Shown here piece after piece: positions 1-5,725 of a DNA stretch of 11,770 nucleotides. The stretch's first letter is position 1, and every line of letters starts with the position of its first letter. The translations under genes were made by a program, and so were the position numbers. The stretch is from contig UQXG01000069.1 of the NCBI GenBank assembly GCA_900544945.1, positions 1 through 11,770 of the forward strand. The letters are read 5' to 3'. Below the pieces are notes generated by a model. It had not been told where the DNA came from, ran no database searches, and was given only the letters and a program-made list of their open reading frames with translations. This DNA is from an uncultured Eubacteriales bacterium. GTDB lineage: Bacteria; Bacillota; Clostridia; Oscillospirales; Oscillospiraceae.

Positions 1-31
1 CCCCTACTTGCTCCTAATCGGTCTTCGGAAG

Positions 32-86
32 AACCGGGGGATTGCCACGCCAGTGTGAGCACTGGCTCGCAATGACACCGGTTTTT
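32..86. repeat. Nested hairpin repeat, possible terminator
   Basis: Three nested stems can be read directly: an outer AACCGG (32-37) with CCGGTT (78-83), a middle ATTGC (41-45) with GCAAT (69-73), and an inner GCCAGTG (49-55) with CACTGGC (60-66) around the loop TGAG. On the plus strand the outer stem runs into TTTTT, so it could end transcription arriving from the left. On the minus strand it lies just past the malic enzyme stop codon but has only a weak T-rich tail. The inner 16 bases (50-65) recur with one change at 8390-8405 in inverted orientation, which points to a dispersed repeat rather than a private terminator. Confidence 0.6.
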
Positions 87-97
87 GAAAACACTCG

Positions 98-1270
98 TTA
101 AATTCGGGCTACGCCGGACTTTCTGGCGGCTTCGGCTACGGCCTTGGCAACGGCCGGGCCTACTCTCGGATCAAAGGCCGCGGGAATAATGTAGTTTTCG
201 TTCAGCTCCTCGTCGGAAATGAGACCGGCCAGAGCATTGGCCGCGGCTACCTTCATCTCCTCGTTGATATCGCTGGCCCGAACGTCAAAAGCACCCCGGA
301 AAATGCCCGGAAAGGCCAGCACGTTGTTGATCTGATTGGGATAATCGCTGCGGCCGGTGGAAACCACCTTGGCTCCGCCCGCCTTGGCATCGTCCGGGAA
401 AATCTCCGGCGTGGGGTTGGCGCAGGCGAAGACAATGGCATCCTTGTTCATGGTCGCAACCATCTCGGTGGTCAACGTTCCGGGGGCGGACACGCCGATG
501 AACACGTCGGCTCCCTGGATGACATCTGCCAGCTTGCCGGTTTCCTTCTGGAGATTCGTCACCTGGGCCATCTCTTCCTTGATCCAGTTCAGGTTCTCCC
601 GTCCGGCGTAGATTGCGCCCTGCCGGTCAGTCATGACCACGTTCCGGAAGCCCGCGCTGAGCAGCAGCTTCACGATGGCGATGGCCGCCGCGCCGGCACC
701 GGAGGTGACGATCTTCACGTCCTCCTTCTTTTTTCCCACCACTTTCAGAGCGTTGGTCAGACCTGCCAGGGTAATGACGGCAGTGCCGTGCTGGTCGTCG
801 TGGAAGATGGGAATGTCGCACTTTTCCTTGAGCTTCCGCTCAATTTCGAAGCACCGGGGGGCGGAGATATCCTCCAGGTTGATGCCGCCGAAGGAGCCGG
901 ACATCAGGTAGACGGCGTTGACGAATTCGTCCACATCCTTGGTTTTTATGCAGATGGGGAAGGCGTCCACGTCGCCGAAGGCCTTGAACAGGGCGCACTT
1001 GCCCTCCATAACGGGCATACCCGCCTCCGGACCGATGTCGCCCAGGCCAAGTACGGCGGAGCCGTCGGTGATGACGGCGCACAGGTTGTGCCGCCGGGTC
1101 AGCTCATAGGATTTGTTTACATCCTTCTGAATTTCCAGACAGGGGGCGGCCACGCCGGGGGTATAGGCCAGGGACAGGTCGTCCTTGGTGGCGCAGGGTA
1201 CGGTGCAGGTGACTTCGATCTTGCCGCCCCACTGCTTGTGCAGCCGCAGGGATTCTTTTGCGTAGTCCAT
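98..1270 (-). CDS. Malic enzyme, short form (malate dehydrogenase, oxaloacetate-decarboxylating)
   Basis: The predicted cytosolic enzyme (390 aa) oxidatively decarboxylates malate to pyruvate with NAD(P)+ and a divalent metal. The N-terminal domain carries the catalytic tyrosine block AYTPGVA (Tyr36), the general-base lysine in VMEGKCALFK (Lys91), the metal ligands in NLEDISAP (Glu133, Asp134) and FHDDQHGTA (around Asp159). A Rossmann domain follows with GAGAAA near 191-196. The length suits the short bacterial form without the phosphotransacetylase-like C-terminal domain of MaeB. The start at 1270 is chosen because AGGAGG lies just upstream with normal spacing; an upstream in-frame ATG at 1303 would add 11 unlikely residues. 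It is divergent from the DtxR-type gene and looks monocistronic. The choice of NAD or NADP cannot be settled by eye, so no symbol is given. Confidence 0.95.
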   Translation of the reverse strand: MDYAKESLRLHKQWGGKIEVTCTVPCATKDDLSLAYTPGVAAPCLEIQKDVNKSYELTRRHNLCAVITDGSAVLGLGDIGPEAGMPVMEGKCALFKAFGDVDAFPICIKTKDVDEFVNAVYLMSGSFGGINLEDISAPRCFEIERKLKEKCDIPIFHDDQHGTAVITLAGLTNALKVVGKKKEDVKIVTSGAGAAAIAIVKLLLSAGFRNVVMTDRQGAIYAGRENLNWIKEEMAQVTNLQKETGKLADVIQGADVFIGVSAPGTLTTEMVATMNKDAIVFACANPTPEIFPDDAKAGGAKVVSTGRSDYPNQINNVLAFPGIFRGAFDVRASDINEEMKVAAANALAGLISDEELNENYIIPAAFDPRVGPAVAKAVAEAARKSGVARI

Positions 1271-1301
1271 AGGGGATTCCTCCTTATATTTTCTGGTTCC
1301 C

Positions 1302-1330
1302 AATTTACACTATTTTTCTTCATTTGAAAA
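1302..1330 (-). promoter_or_regulatory. Possible sigma-A promoter of the malic enzyme gene
   Basis: On the minus strand a TTTTCA box (1325-1330) is followed after 17 bases by TAAATT (1302-1307), each matching the consensus at four of six positions. It lies 32 bases ahead of the chosen start codon. The surrounding sequence is AT-rich, so chance matches are likely. Confidence 0.3.
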
Positions 1331-1358
1331 GTACCCGGAAAAGAAAAAACTTAAGTTC

Positions 1359-1387
1359 TTGCATTCTGCCCAAAGCTGTGGTATCCT
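1359..1387 (+). promoter_or_regulatory. Possible sigma-A promoter of the DtxR-type gene
   Basis: TTGCAT (1359-1364) and TATCCT (1382-1387) are separated by 17 bases. The boxes are weak (three and four of six matches) but spacing is ideal and a dyad sits immediately downstream, where an autoregulator would be expected to bind. Confidence 0.4.
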
Positions 1388-1389
1388 AA

Positions 1390-1407
1390 TTGTTAGAATT
1401 CGGACAA
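1390..1407. promoter_or_regulatory. Candidate DtxR-type operator dyad
   Basis: The 18 bases are an imperfect palindrome: TTGT at the left edge pairs with ACAA at the right, and GAATTC forms a perfect centre. Seven of nine position pairs match. The dyad covers the expected transcription start of the metalloregulator gene, a usual place for autoregulation. It does not match the classical TTAGG-type DtxR box well, so the assignment rests on position and symmetry. Confidence 0.35.
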
Positions 1408-1426
1408 ATGAAGGAGGGGGATTGCT

Positions 1427-1810
1427 GTGAATCTCCATGAATCCGGGGAGATGTACCTGGAGGCCATTCTGGTGCTGAACCAGAAAAACGGCTTTACCCG
1501 CAGTGTAGATGTGGGCGAGTATCTGGGATATTCCAAGCCCAGCGTCTCCCGGGCAATGGGTATTCTGCGTAAGGGAGGATATGTGCGGGTGGAGGACACC
1601 GGAGCCCTGATTCTCACCGACGCGGGCCGGGAAGTGGCGGAAAAAATCTATGAGCGGCACACGGTGCTGTCCCGGCTGCTGATTGAGCTGGGGGTATCGG
1701 AGGGCACCGCCCTGGCGGATGCCTGCAAGATGGAGCATACCATTTCCGATGAATCCTTCCGGGCTTTGAAGCAGCACTACGCAAATTGGATGGAGAAGAA
1801 GCCGGTGTGA
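1427..1810 (+). CDS. DtxR/MntR-family metal-dependent transcriptional regulator
   Basis: This 127-aa protein is a predicted metal-activated DNA-binding repressor. It has an N-terminal winged helix (recognition region near YSKPSVSRAMGIL, wing near GALILTDAG) and a short dimerisation domain; the SH3/FeoA-like domain of long DtxR proteins is absent, as in MntR. Aligned by eye, the primary metal site is Met9, Cys100, Glu103 and His104 (GEMYLEAI and DACKMEH), which matches DtxR/IdeR (Met, Cys, Glu, His) rather than the Asp/Glu set of Bacillus MntR. His78 sits where an ancillary-site ligand is expected. Iron sensing is therefore more likely than manganese sensing, by inference. The start is GTG, set 7 bases after AGGAGGGGG; an upstream ATG at 1408 is out of frame. 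The gene is monocistronic, ended by a hairpin that overlaps its stop codon. Confidence 0.9.
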   Translation: MNLHESGEMYLEAILVLNQKNGFTRSVDVGEYLGYSKPSVSRAMGILRKGGYVRVEDTGALILTDAGREVAEKIYERHTVLSRLLIELGVSEGTALADACKMEHTISDESFRALKQHYANWMEKKPV

Positions 1811-1828
1811 GTTTCACACCGGTTTTTT
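1802..1828 (+). terminator. Rho-independent terminator after the DtxR-type gene
   Basis: CCGGTGTGA pairs perfectly with TCACACCGG across a GTT loop, followed by six Ts. The stop codon of the regulator is part of the left arm, so the gene ends inside its own terminator. Confidence 0.9.
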
Positions 1829-1853
1829 CACGGGTTTTTGTACACACTGAAAA

Positions 1854-1882
1854 TTGACAGACTGTGGGCCGGTTGCTATAAT
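1854..1882 (+). promoter_or_regulatory. Consensus extended -10 sigma-A promoter of the azlCD operon
   Basis: TTGACA (1854-1859) and TATAAT (1877-1882) both match the consensus perfectly with a 17-base spacer, and TGC directly before the -10 box adds an extended -10 element. This is the strongest promoter in the window. It predicts high basal transcription of the cysteine-rich gene, azlC, azlD and the acetyltransferase unless a repressor acts. No clear palindromic operator is visible within it. Confidence 0.93.
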
Positions 1883-1906
1883 AAAAAGGTTTCTGGAGGA
1901 TGAACC

Positions 1907-2281
1907 ATGAGTAATTGCGAAAATTGCGGCGGCTGCGCCGGGGGCTGCGCCGGATGCTCCGGCTGTGCCCGGGAGCTGGTGGTAAGCTCCGGGGAAATCG
2001 AATTTCTGAAAAAGCTGGGTCAGTTTGCCTTTTTGCCGGTAGCCCGGAAAATGGGAGATCTGACCCCCTGCTATCCGGAGCCGGATGCCCCGGAGGATGT
2101 TTCCCTGATCTTGCAGCTGCTGGAAAAAAAGAACCTGATCTCCCTGGACTATGACAAGCCTCTGAAAGCGGAGTATGGGCCTGCCTATGAGAGCCTTCCC
2201 ATCCGTGGCAGCATGGCGCTGACCCAGCGGGGCCAGCAGGTGCTGGAAATGCTGGAGTATCAGGGAATGACAGAAGAGTAA
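1907..2281 (+). CDS. Small cysteine-cluster protein with winged-helix-like C-terminal region, function unknown
   Basis: I do not recognise a named family. The 124-aa protein begins with a Gly/Ala/Cys-rich segment with cysteines at 4, 7, 10, 14, 17 and 20. The first four have the CxxCxxCxxxC spacing used by [4Fe-4S] ferredoxins, followed by two more CxxC steps; Cys55 is the only other cysteine. Residues 27-120 look globular and may be winged-helix: a helix at 27-48, a helix at 63-76 (EDVSLILQLLEKKNLI), then RGSMALTQRGQQVLEMLE, which resembles the wing and following helix (GALILTDAGREV) of the DtxR-type protein upstream. GGAGGA gives a good ribosome binding site. It is the first gene of the azlCD operon, the place where B. 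subtilis has the regulator AzlB. A metal- or redox-responsive regulator or metal-binding accessory protein is plausible but unproven. Confidence 0.8.
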   Translation: MSNCENCGGCAGGCAGCSGCARELVVSSGEIEFLKKLGQFAFLPVARKMGDLTPCYPEPDAPEDVSLILQLLEKKNLISLDYDKPLKAEYGPAYESLPIRGSMALTQRGQQVLEMLEYQGMTEE

Positions 2282-2298
2282 AACGAGGTAAGACAGAA

Positions 2299-3012
2299 AT
2301 GAACTTTCAAGAGTACCGGGCCGGAGTCAACCGGGGTCTTCCGGTGGGAATGGGCTATTTTTCCGTGAGCTTTGGATTCGGAGCCATGGCAGTGAGCCAG
2401 GGCCTTTCCGCCTGGAGTGCCACCCTGATTTCCCTGACCAATCTGACCAGTGCCGGTCAGTTTGCGGGGCTGACGGTGATCGTGGCGGCGGCCACCCTGT
2501 GGGAAATGATTCTGACCCAGCTGATTATCAACAGCCGCTATGCCCTGATGAGTCTGGCTTTGAGCCAGCGGATGGGCGAAAAAATCGGATTGCTGCCCAG
2601 GCTTTTCATTGCCTTTTTCAACACCGACGAGATTTTCGCCCTGGCCATGGCGAGGACGGAACCGCTGACGGTGCCCTATCTGCTGGGTCTGGGGACGCTC
2701 CCCATTGTGGGCTGGACCCTGGGTACCCTGTGCGGCGGTTTGGCGGGCTCCGTGCTGCCCCATTCCATCCAGGCGGCATTGGGCGTCATGCTCTACGGCA
2801 TGTTCGTAGCCATTGTGATTCCCCCTGCCAAGCAGGATCGGAAGGTTCTGGTTTCCGTGATTCTGGCGCTTCTTTGCAGCAGTGCCTTTGCCTGGATACC
2901 CGTGCTTCAGCAGGTGTCCGCGGGCATTTCCATCGTCATCTGCACCGTGGCGGCGGCGGGCATCTGCGCCTGGCTTCTGCCCATTGAGGAGAAAGAGGAG
3001 GCGGCAGCGTGA
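2299..3012 (+). CDS. azlC: AzlC-family branched-chain amino acid exporter, large subunit
   Basis: The product (237 aa) is a hydrophobic inner-membrane protein with about six or seven membrane spans, between roughly residues 15 and 230. The N-terminal GLPVGMGYFSVSFGFGAMA region and the NSRYALMSLALS segment near 78-89 are typical of AzlC. With AzlD it forms a two-part carrier; family members export branched-chain amino acids or the leucine analogue azaleucine. Length is normal for the family. It starts at an ATG 17 bases after the cysteine-rich gene with GAGG upstream, and its stop overlaps the start of azlD in a GTGA tetramer. Substrate for this copy is inferred from the family only. Confidence 0.92.
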   Translation: MNFQEYRAGVNRGLPVGMGYFSVSFGFGAMAVSQGLSAWSATLISLTNLTSAGQFAGLTVIVAAATLWEMILTQLIINSRYALMSLALSQRMGEKIGLLPRLFIAFFNTDEIFALAMARTEPLTVPYLLGLGTLPIVGWTLGTLCGGLAGSVLPHSIQAALGVMLYGMFVAIVIPPAKQDRKVLVSVILALLCSSAFAWIPVLQQVSAGISIVICTVAAAGICAWLLPIEEKEEAAA

Positions 3013-3329
3013 ATCTGTATGTGTACATCCTGGCCATGGCTCTGACTACTTATCTGATTCGGGTGCTGCCCCTGACCATTTTCCGCAAGCCTATCCGCAG
3101 CCGATTTCTGCGCTCCTTCCTCTACTATGTGCCCTATGTGTGCCTGACCGCCATGACCTTCCCGGCCATCCTTTCCAGTACGGCCTCGGTCATCAGCGGG
3201 GCGGCGGCTCTGGCAGTGGCGATTCTCCTTGCCTACCGGGGCAAGAGCCTGATCGTGGTGGCACTGAGCAGCAGCGCGGCGGTGCTGATTGTAGAGTTTA
3301 TTCTGAAAATGCTGGGGGCGTTGGCATGA
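3009..3329 (+). CDS. azlD: AzlD-family branched-chain amino acid transport subunit
   Basis: This 106-aa protein has four predicted hydrophobic spans and the typical N-terminal TYLIRVLPLTIF block near residues 14-25. AzlD partners AzlC in the same membrane carrier. The GTG start overlaps the azlC stop by four bases, which suggests translational coupling and equal production of both subunits. Its own TGA overlaps the ATG of the next gene in the same way. Confidence 0.92.
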   Translation: MNLYVYILAMALTTYLIRVLPLTIFRKPIRSRFLRSFLYYVPYVCLTAMTFPAILSSTASVISGAAALAVAILLAYRGKSLIVVALSSSAAVLIVEFILKMLGALA

Positions 3330-3877
3330 TTCGAAAAGCAGTCCAGGTGGATATTCCGGCCATCGCCGCCATCTACGACCGGCTTCACGATGCCGAGGAG
3401 GCAGGGAAGGCGGAAATCGGCTGGGTTCGGGGAGTGTATCCCACGCAGGGGACAGCCCAGGCGGCTTTTGAGCGGGGCGACCTGTTTGTCATGGAAGAGG
3501 GCGGAAAGGTGGTAGGCGCGGCCATTCTCAACCAGACCCAGGTGCCGGAATATTACGGCGCACCCTGGGAGTTTCCGGCCCGGGACGAGGAGGTCATGGT
3601 GCTGCATACCCTGACCATCGACCCCAATACCGGGGGAAAGGGCTATGGCAAGGCCTTTGTGGCATTTTATGAGCAATACGCCCGGGAAAACGGCTGCCGT
3701 GTCCTTCGGATGGACACCAACCGGCGCAACGCCCGGGCACGGAAAATGTACGCTGGCCTTGGCTATCGGGAAATCGGCATCGTGCCCTGCGATTTCAACG
3801 GCATTTCCGGAATCGATCTGGTTTTGCTGGAAAAACCATTGTTCTGCCCAGAAGGAAAAAATAGGAAAAATTGTTAA
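3326..3877 (+). CDS. GNAT-family N-acetyltransferase
   Basis: The protein (183 aa) has the GNAT fold: an N-terminal strand and helix (IRKAVQVDIPAIAAIYDRLH), a central strand MVLHTLTIDP, the acetyl-CoA pyrophosphate loop GGKGYGKAF (103-111), and the C-terminal NRRNARARKMYAGLGYRE motif (132-149). It should transfer an acetyl group from acetyl-CoA to an amine, but the substrate cannot be read from the sequence. The frame stays open far upstream inside azlC, but the ATG at 3326 is the proper start because it overlaps the azlD stop as ATGA. It is the last gene of the operon, so its substrate may be connected with amino acids handled by AzlCD; this is only a guess. Confidence 0.88.
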   Translation: MIRKAVQVDIPAIAAIYDRLHDAEEAGKAEIGWVRGVYPTQGTAQAAFERGDLFVMEEGGKVVGAAILNQTQVPEYYGAPWEFPARDEEVMVLHTLTIDPNTGGKGYGKAFVAFYEQYARENGCRVLRMDTNRRNARARKMYAGLGYREIGIVPCDFNGISGIDLVLLEKPLFCPEGKNRKNC

Positions 3878-3891
3878 ATAACTGTGTATCT

Positions 3892-3924
3892 TCCCGGTTT
3901 GTCTTGACAAACCGGGAGGCTTTT
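3892..3924 (+). terminator. Rho-independent terminator of the azlCD operon
   Basis: TCCCGGTTTGTC pairs perfectly with GACAAACCGGGA across a two-base TT gap, leaving a compact hairpin followed by GGCTTTT. The last bases of the hairpin and its tail also belong to the next promoter. Confidence 0.85.
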
Positions 3925-3932
3925 GTTATAAC
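3904..3932 (+). promoter_or_regulatory. Sigma-A promoter of the mntP unit, embedded in the preceding terminator
   Basis: TTGACA (3904-3909) starts at the terminator loop and runs into its right arm; TATAAC (3927-3932) follows after exactly 17 bases. Transcription starting near 3939 would give a leader of about 170 bases that begins at the riboswitch. Confidence 0.8.
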
Positions 3933-3939
3933 TTAACCC

Positions 3940-4054
3940 AGAAGAGGGAGTAGTCGGCGGGAAAGCCCGGGGCGGAATCGACATACTGGGGAAACCCCGG
4001 TTCCACCTGAAATGACGAGACTTGGAGGGCCGGCTCAGTCTCTTTGCAGCTTCT
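3940..4054 (+). promoter_or_regulatory. yybP-ykoY manganese riboswitch
   Basis: The leader has the conserved blocks of this riboswitch class in order: GGGAGTAG (3946-3953), the loop block TCGACATACTGG in 3979-3990 region, and ACGAGACTT near 4014-4022. A closing helix can be drawn from AGAAG (3940-3944) with CTTCT (4050-4054) and GGGAG with CTCTT (4040-4044, two G-U pairs). Local hairpins such as CGGGAAAGCCCG and GGGGAAACCCC are also present. Known members bind Mn2+ between two conserved loops and raise expression of Mn exporters. The downstream gene here is mntP, the classical target, which strongly supports the call. Exact ends are approximate. Confidence 0.88.
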
Positions 4055-4061
4055 GTGTCGG

Positions 4062-4086
4062 TTAAGGAGAATTTTACGTTCCTTAA
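4062..4086 (+). other. AT-rich hairpin between riboswitch and mntP start
   Basis: TTAAGGAG pairs with GTTCCTTAA-type sequence (4062-4069 with 4079-4086, one G-U). It lacks a T-run, so it is not a classical terminator. It hides a Shine-Dalgarno-like AAGGAG which is not the one used: the mntP site is CGGAGG at 4096-4101. It may be part of the expression platform, but how the switch acts cannot be settled by eye. Confidence 0.45.
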
Positions 4087-4108
4087 ATTCTGGTACGGAG
4101 GCTTTTTT

Positions 4109-4675
4109 ATGGGAATCGGAGAGCTGAGTTTGCTGGCAGTGGGTCTGAGTATGGACGCCTTCGCCGTGTCCGTGTGCAAGGGACTTGCCATGAAGAAGGC
4201 TACGCTGCGCTCGGAACTGACCTGCGGGGTGTGGTTCGGTGGCTTTCAGGCCTTGATGCCCACCCTGGGCTATTTCCTGGGAACCCTGTTTGCCGCGGCC
4301 ATCGAGGCGGTGGATCACTGGATTGCCTTTGGGCTTCTGGCGGTGATCGGCGTGAACATGCTCAAGGAAGCTGCGTCCGAGGATACGGAAGGGGAAACAG
4401 CAGACCTTTCCGTGAAGACCATGTTCATTCTGGCGGTGGCAACCTCCATTGACGCTCTGGCCGTGGGCATTTCCCTGGCCATGGTGGGACAGGTGAATAT
4501 CTTCTTTGCCGCCCCGCTCATCGGCCTGTGCACCTGCCTTCTCTCCGCCATCGGCGTGAAGGTGGGCAATGTCTTCGGCAGCCGATTTGAAAAGAAGGCG
4601 CAGATTGCCGGCGGCGTGATTCTGATTCTTTTGGGCGTGAAGATTCTACTGGAGCATCTGGGGGTGCTGGCTTGA
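4109..4675 (+). CDS. mntP: Manganese efflux pump MntP
   Basis: The 188-aa product has the family's usual length and six predicted membrane spans arranged as two similar halves. Each half carries a conserved aspartate motif: GLSMDAFAVS (Asp16) and ATSIDALAVGIS (Asp115), matching the residues needed for Mn2+ export in characterised MntP proteins. A hydrophilic loop (about 86-102, rich in Glu and Asp) separates the halves. The start at 4109 follows CGGAGG with proper spacing; an open frame upstream runs through the riboswitch and is not coding. A Mn-sensing leader precedes it, so the gene is expected to be induced when cytoplasmic manganese is high. Its stop overlaps the next start in TTGA. Confidence 0.96.
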   Translation: MGIGELSLLAVGLSMDAFAVSVCKGLAMKKATLRSELTCGVWFGGFQALMPTLGYFLGTLFAAAIEAVDHWIAFGLLAVIGVNMLKEAASEDTEGETADLSVKTMFILAVATSIDALAVGISLAMVGQVNIFFAAPLIGLCTCLLSAIGVKVGNVFGSRFEKKAQIAGGVILILLGVKILLEHLGVLA

Positions 4676-5130
4676 TTCGCACGAAAAAAAGAATGACCCT
4701 CTGCTGGACGCTCACCGCTGTGTGCCTGGCCTTTATCTGGGGCAACTCCCTGCTTCCCGGGGAGATTTCCGGAGCCATCAGCGACCAGGTGGAGCATGTA
4801 CTGGAGATGCTGCTGCCGGAAGGGGAGGTGCTTCCGGAGGAAAGCGTGTTTCCGCTGCGGAAGCTGGCTCACTTTACGGAGTTCACCGCCCTGGGTCTGT
4901 GTCTGACCTGGCTTTTTGGAATGCTTCAAAAAGGACGGCTTCCGGCGGCCCTGTGGGGCGTGGCGGCTGCCTGTGTGGATGAGTCCATTCAGCTGTTTGT
5001 CCCCGACCGGGGGCCGGGACTGCGGGATGTGGGCATCGACACCTGCGGTGTACTCACGGGAATGATTTTGCTTTCAATTGGATATGATTGCCTTTGCAAG
5101 CGTAAGAAACGACATTTAGGAGGAAACTGA
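4672..5130 (+). CDS. VanZ-family membrane protein
   Basis: This 152-aa protein has about four membrane spans and the family's conserved polar signature: RKLAHFTEF (Arg63, Lys64, His67, Glu70) in one span and VDESIQLFVPDRGPGLRDVGID (Asp103, Glu104, Gln107, Arg113, Asp119, Asp123) near another. VanZ proteins are linked to glycopeptide (teicoplanin) tolerance but their biochemical role is uncertain. The TTG start overlaps the mntP stop by four bases and has GGGGG upstream; an ATG at 4693 is the alternative and would remove seven residues. Overlap with mntP suggests it is translated from the Mn-riboswitch transcript. The insertion of acidic residues at 50-58 between the first two blocks is in an expected exterior loop. 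Confidence 0.88.
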   Translation: MIRTKKRMTLCWTLTAVCLAFIWGNSLLPGEISGAISDQVEHVLEMLLPEGEVLPEESVFPLRKLAHFTEFTALGLCLTWLFGMLQKGRLPAALWGVAAACVDESIQLFVPDRGPGLRDVGIDTCGVLTGMILLSIGYDCLCKRKKRHLGGN

Positions 5131-5131
5131 A

Positions 5132-5671
5132 ATGAAGAAACTGCTTTGTGCCCTGCTGGCACTGACCATGCTGCTGTCCCTGGGAGCCTGCGGAAAAGAC
5201 AGCACCGAGACCACCGCTCCCGGGAATACCAATCTGGATGGCACCGTTGAGGAACTGCTGAACCAAGTTCTGGAGAAGCAGCCTTCCGGATTTGACGGGG
5301 AGGTTGCCGCCATTGACCTGACGGACACCAGCCAGGAGGGAACCTGGATTTTTGAGAGCACCACAGGCCTGTCCGATCCGGCTCAGCTGAAGCAGGCGGC
5401 GTTCTTTGAGCCGATGATGAGCTCCATCGCCTTTTCCCTGGTGATGGTTCGCACGGCGGACGCGGTGGATCCTAAGGAGGTTGCCCAGGCCATGAAGGAG
5501 GGCATCAACCCCCGGAAGTGGATCTGCGTGGAGGCCGACGATATGATGGTTGCCGGCTGCGGCGATGTGGTGATGCTCATCATGCTGGCTTCCGAGGACG
5601 GCATGACCGCCCAGAGCTTTGTGGATGCCTTCCAGAGCGTGGCGGGCAGAGAGCTGGACTTTGTAATCTGA
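5132..5671 (+). CDS. Putative lipoprotein (DUF4358-like), function unknown
   Basis: The 179-aa protein begins with a lipoprotein signal: two lysines, a hydrophobic stretch and a lipobox LGAC, making Cys20 the lipidated residue. A Ser/Thr-rich linker (22-36) leads to a compact domain with MVRTADAVDPKEVAQAMKEG and INPRKWICVEADD blocks (105-137) and a C-terminal hydrophobic strand around 144-152. From memory this resembles DUF4358 lipoproteins, which are often found beside MBOAT and DHHW genes as here; no domain search was possible. It starts one base after the vanZ stop with AGGAGG upstream. It would sit on the outer face of the membrane, where it could serve the acyltransferase pair downstream. 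Confidence 0.85.
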   Translation: MKKLLCALLALTMLLSLGACGKDSTETTAPGNTNLDGTVEELLNQVLEKQPSGFDGEVAAIDLTDTSQEGTWIFESTTGLSDPAQLKQAAFFEPMMSSIAFSLVMVRTADAVDPKEVAQAMKEGINPRKWICVEADDMMVAGCGDVVMLIMLASEDGMTAQSFVDAFQSVAGRELDFVI

Positions 5672-5675
5672 TGAC

Positions 5676-5707
5676 AAAAAGGCAGCGGCGGTGCCGCTGC
5701 CTTTTTT
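5676..5707 (+). terminator. Strong hairpin terminator between lipoprotein and MBOAT genes
   Basis: GGCAGCGGC pairs perfectly with GCCGCTGCC across GGT, flanked by AAAAA on the left and TTTTTT on the right, so it could work in both directions. It lies between two genes that look functionally linked, and the MBOAT ribosome binding site starts only 8 bases beyond the T-run. Confidence 0.9.
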
Positions 5708-5725
5708 GAAAATGAAGGAGAAGCT

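Noticed and set aside
788..1327. A plus-strand open frame opposite the malic enzyme gene
   Set aside because: It is a mirror of a strongly conserved gene and has no recognisable motif.
2882..3325. A long N-terminal extension of the acetyltransferase inside azlC and azlD
   Set aside because: The segment is an Arg/Pro-rich out-of-frame reading of azlC and azlD; the ATG at 3326 overlapping the azlD stop gives a complete GNAT domain.
4022..4108. A 29-residue N-terminal extension of MntP
   Set aside because: The extension would be translated from the riboswitch, lacks membrane character, and the ATG at 4109 has a proper Shine-Dalgarno and gives the usual family length.
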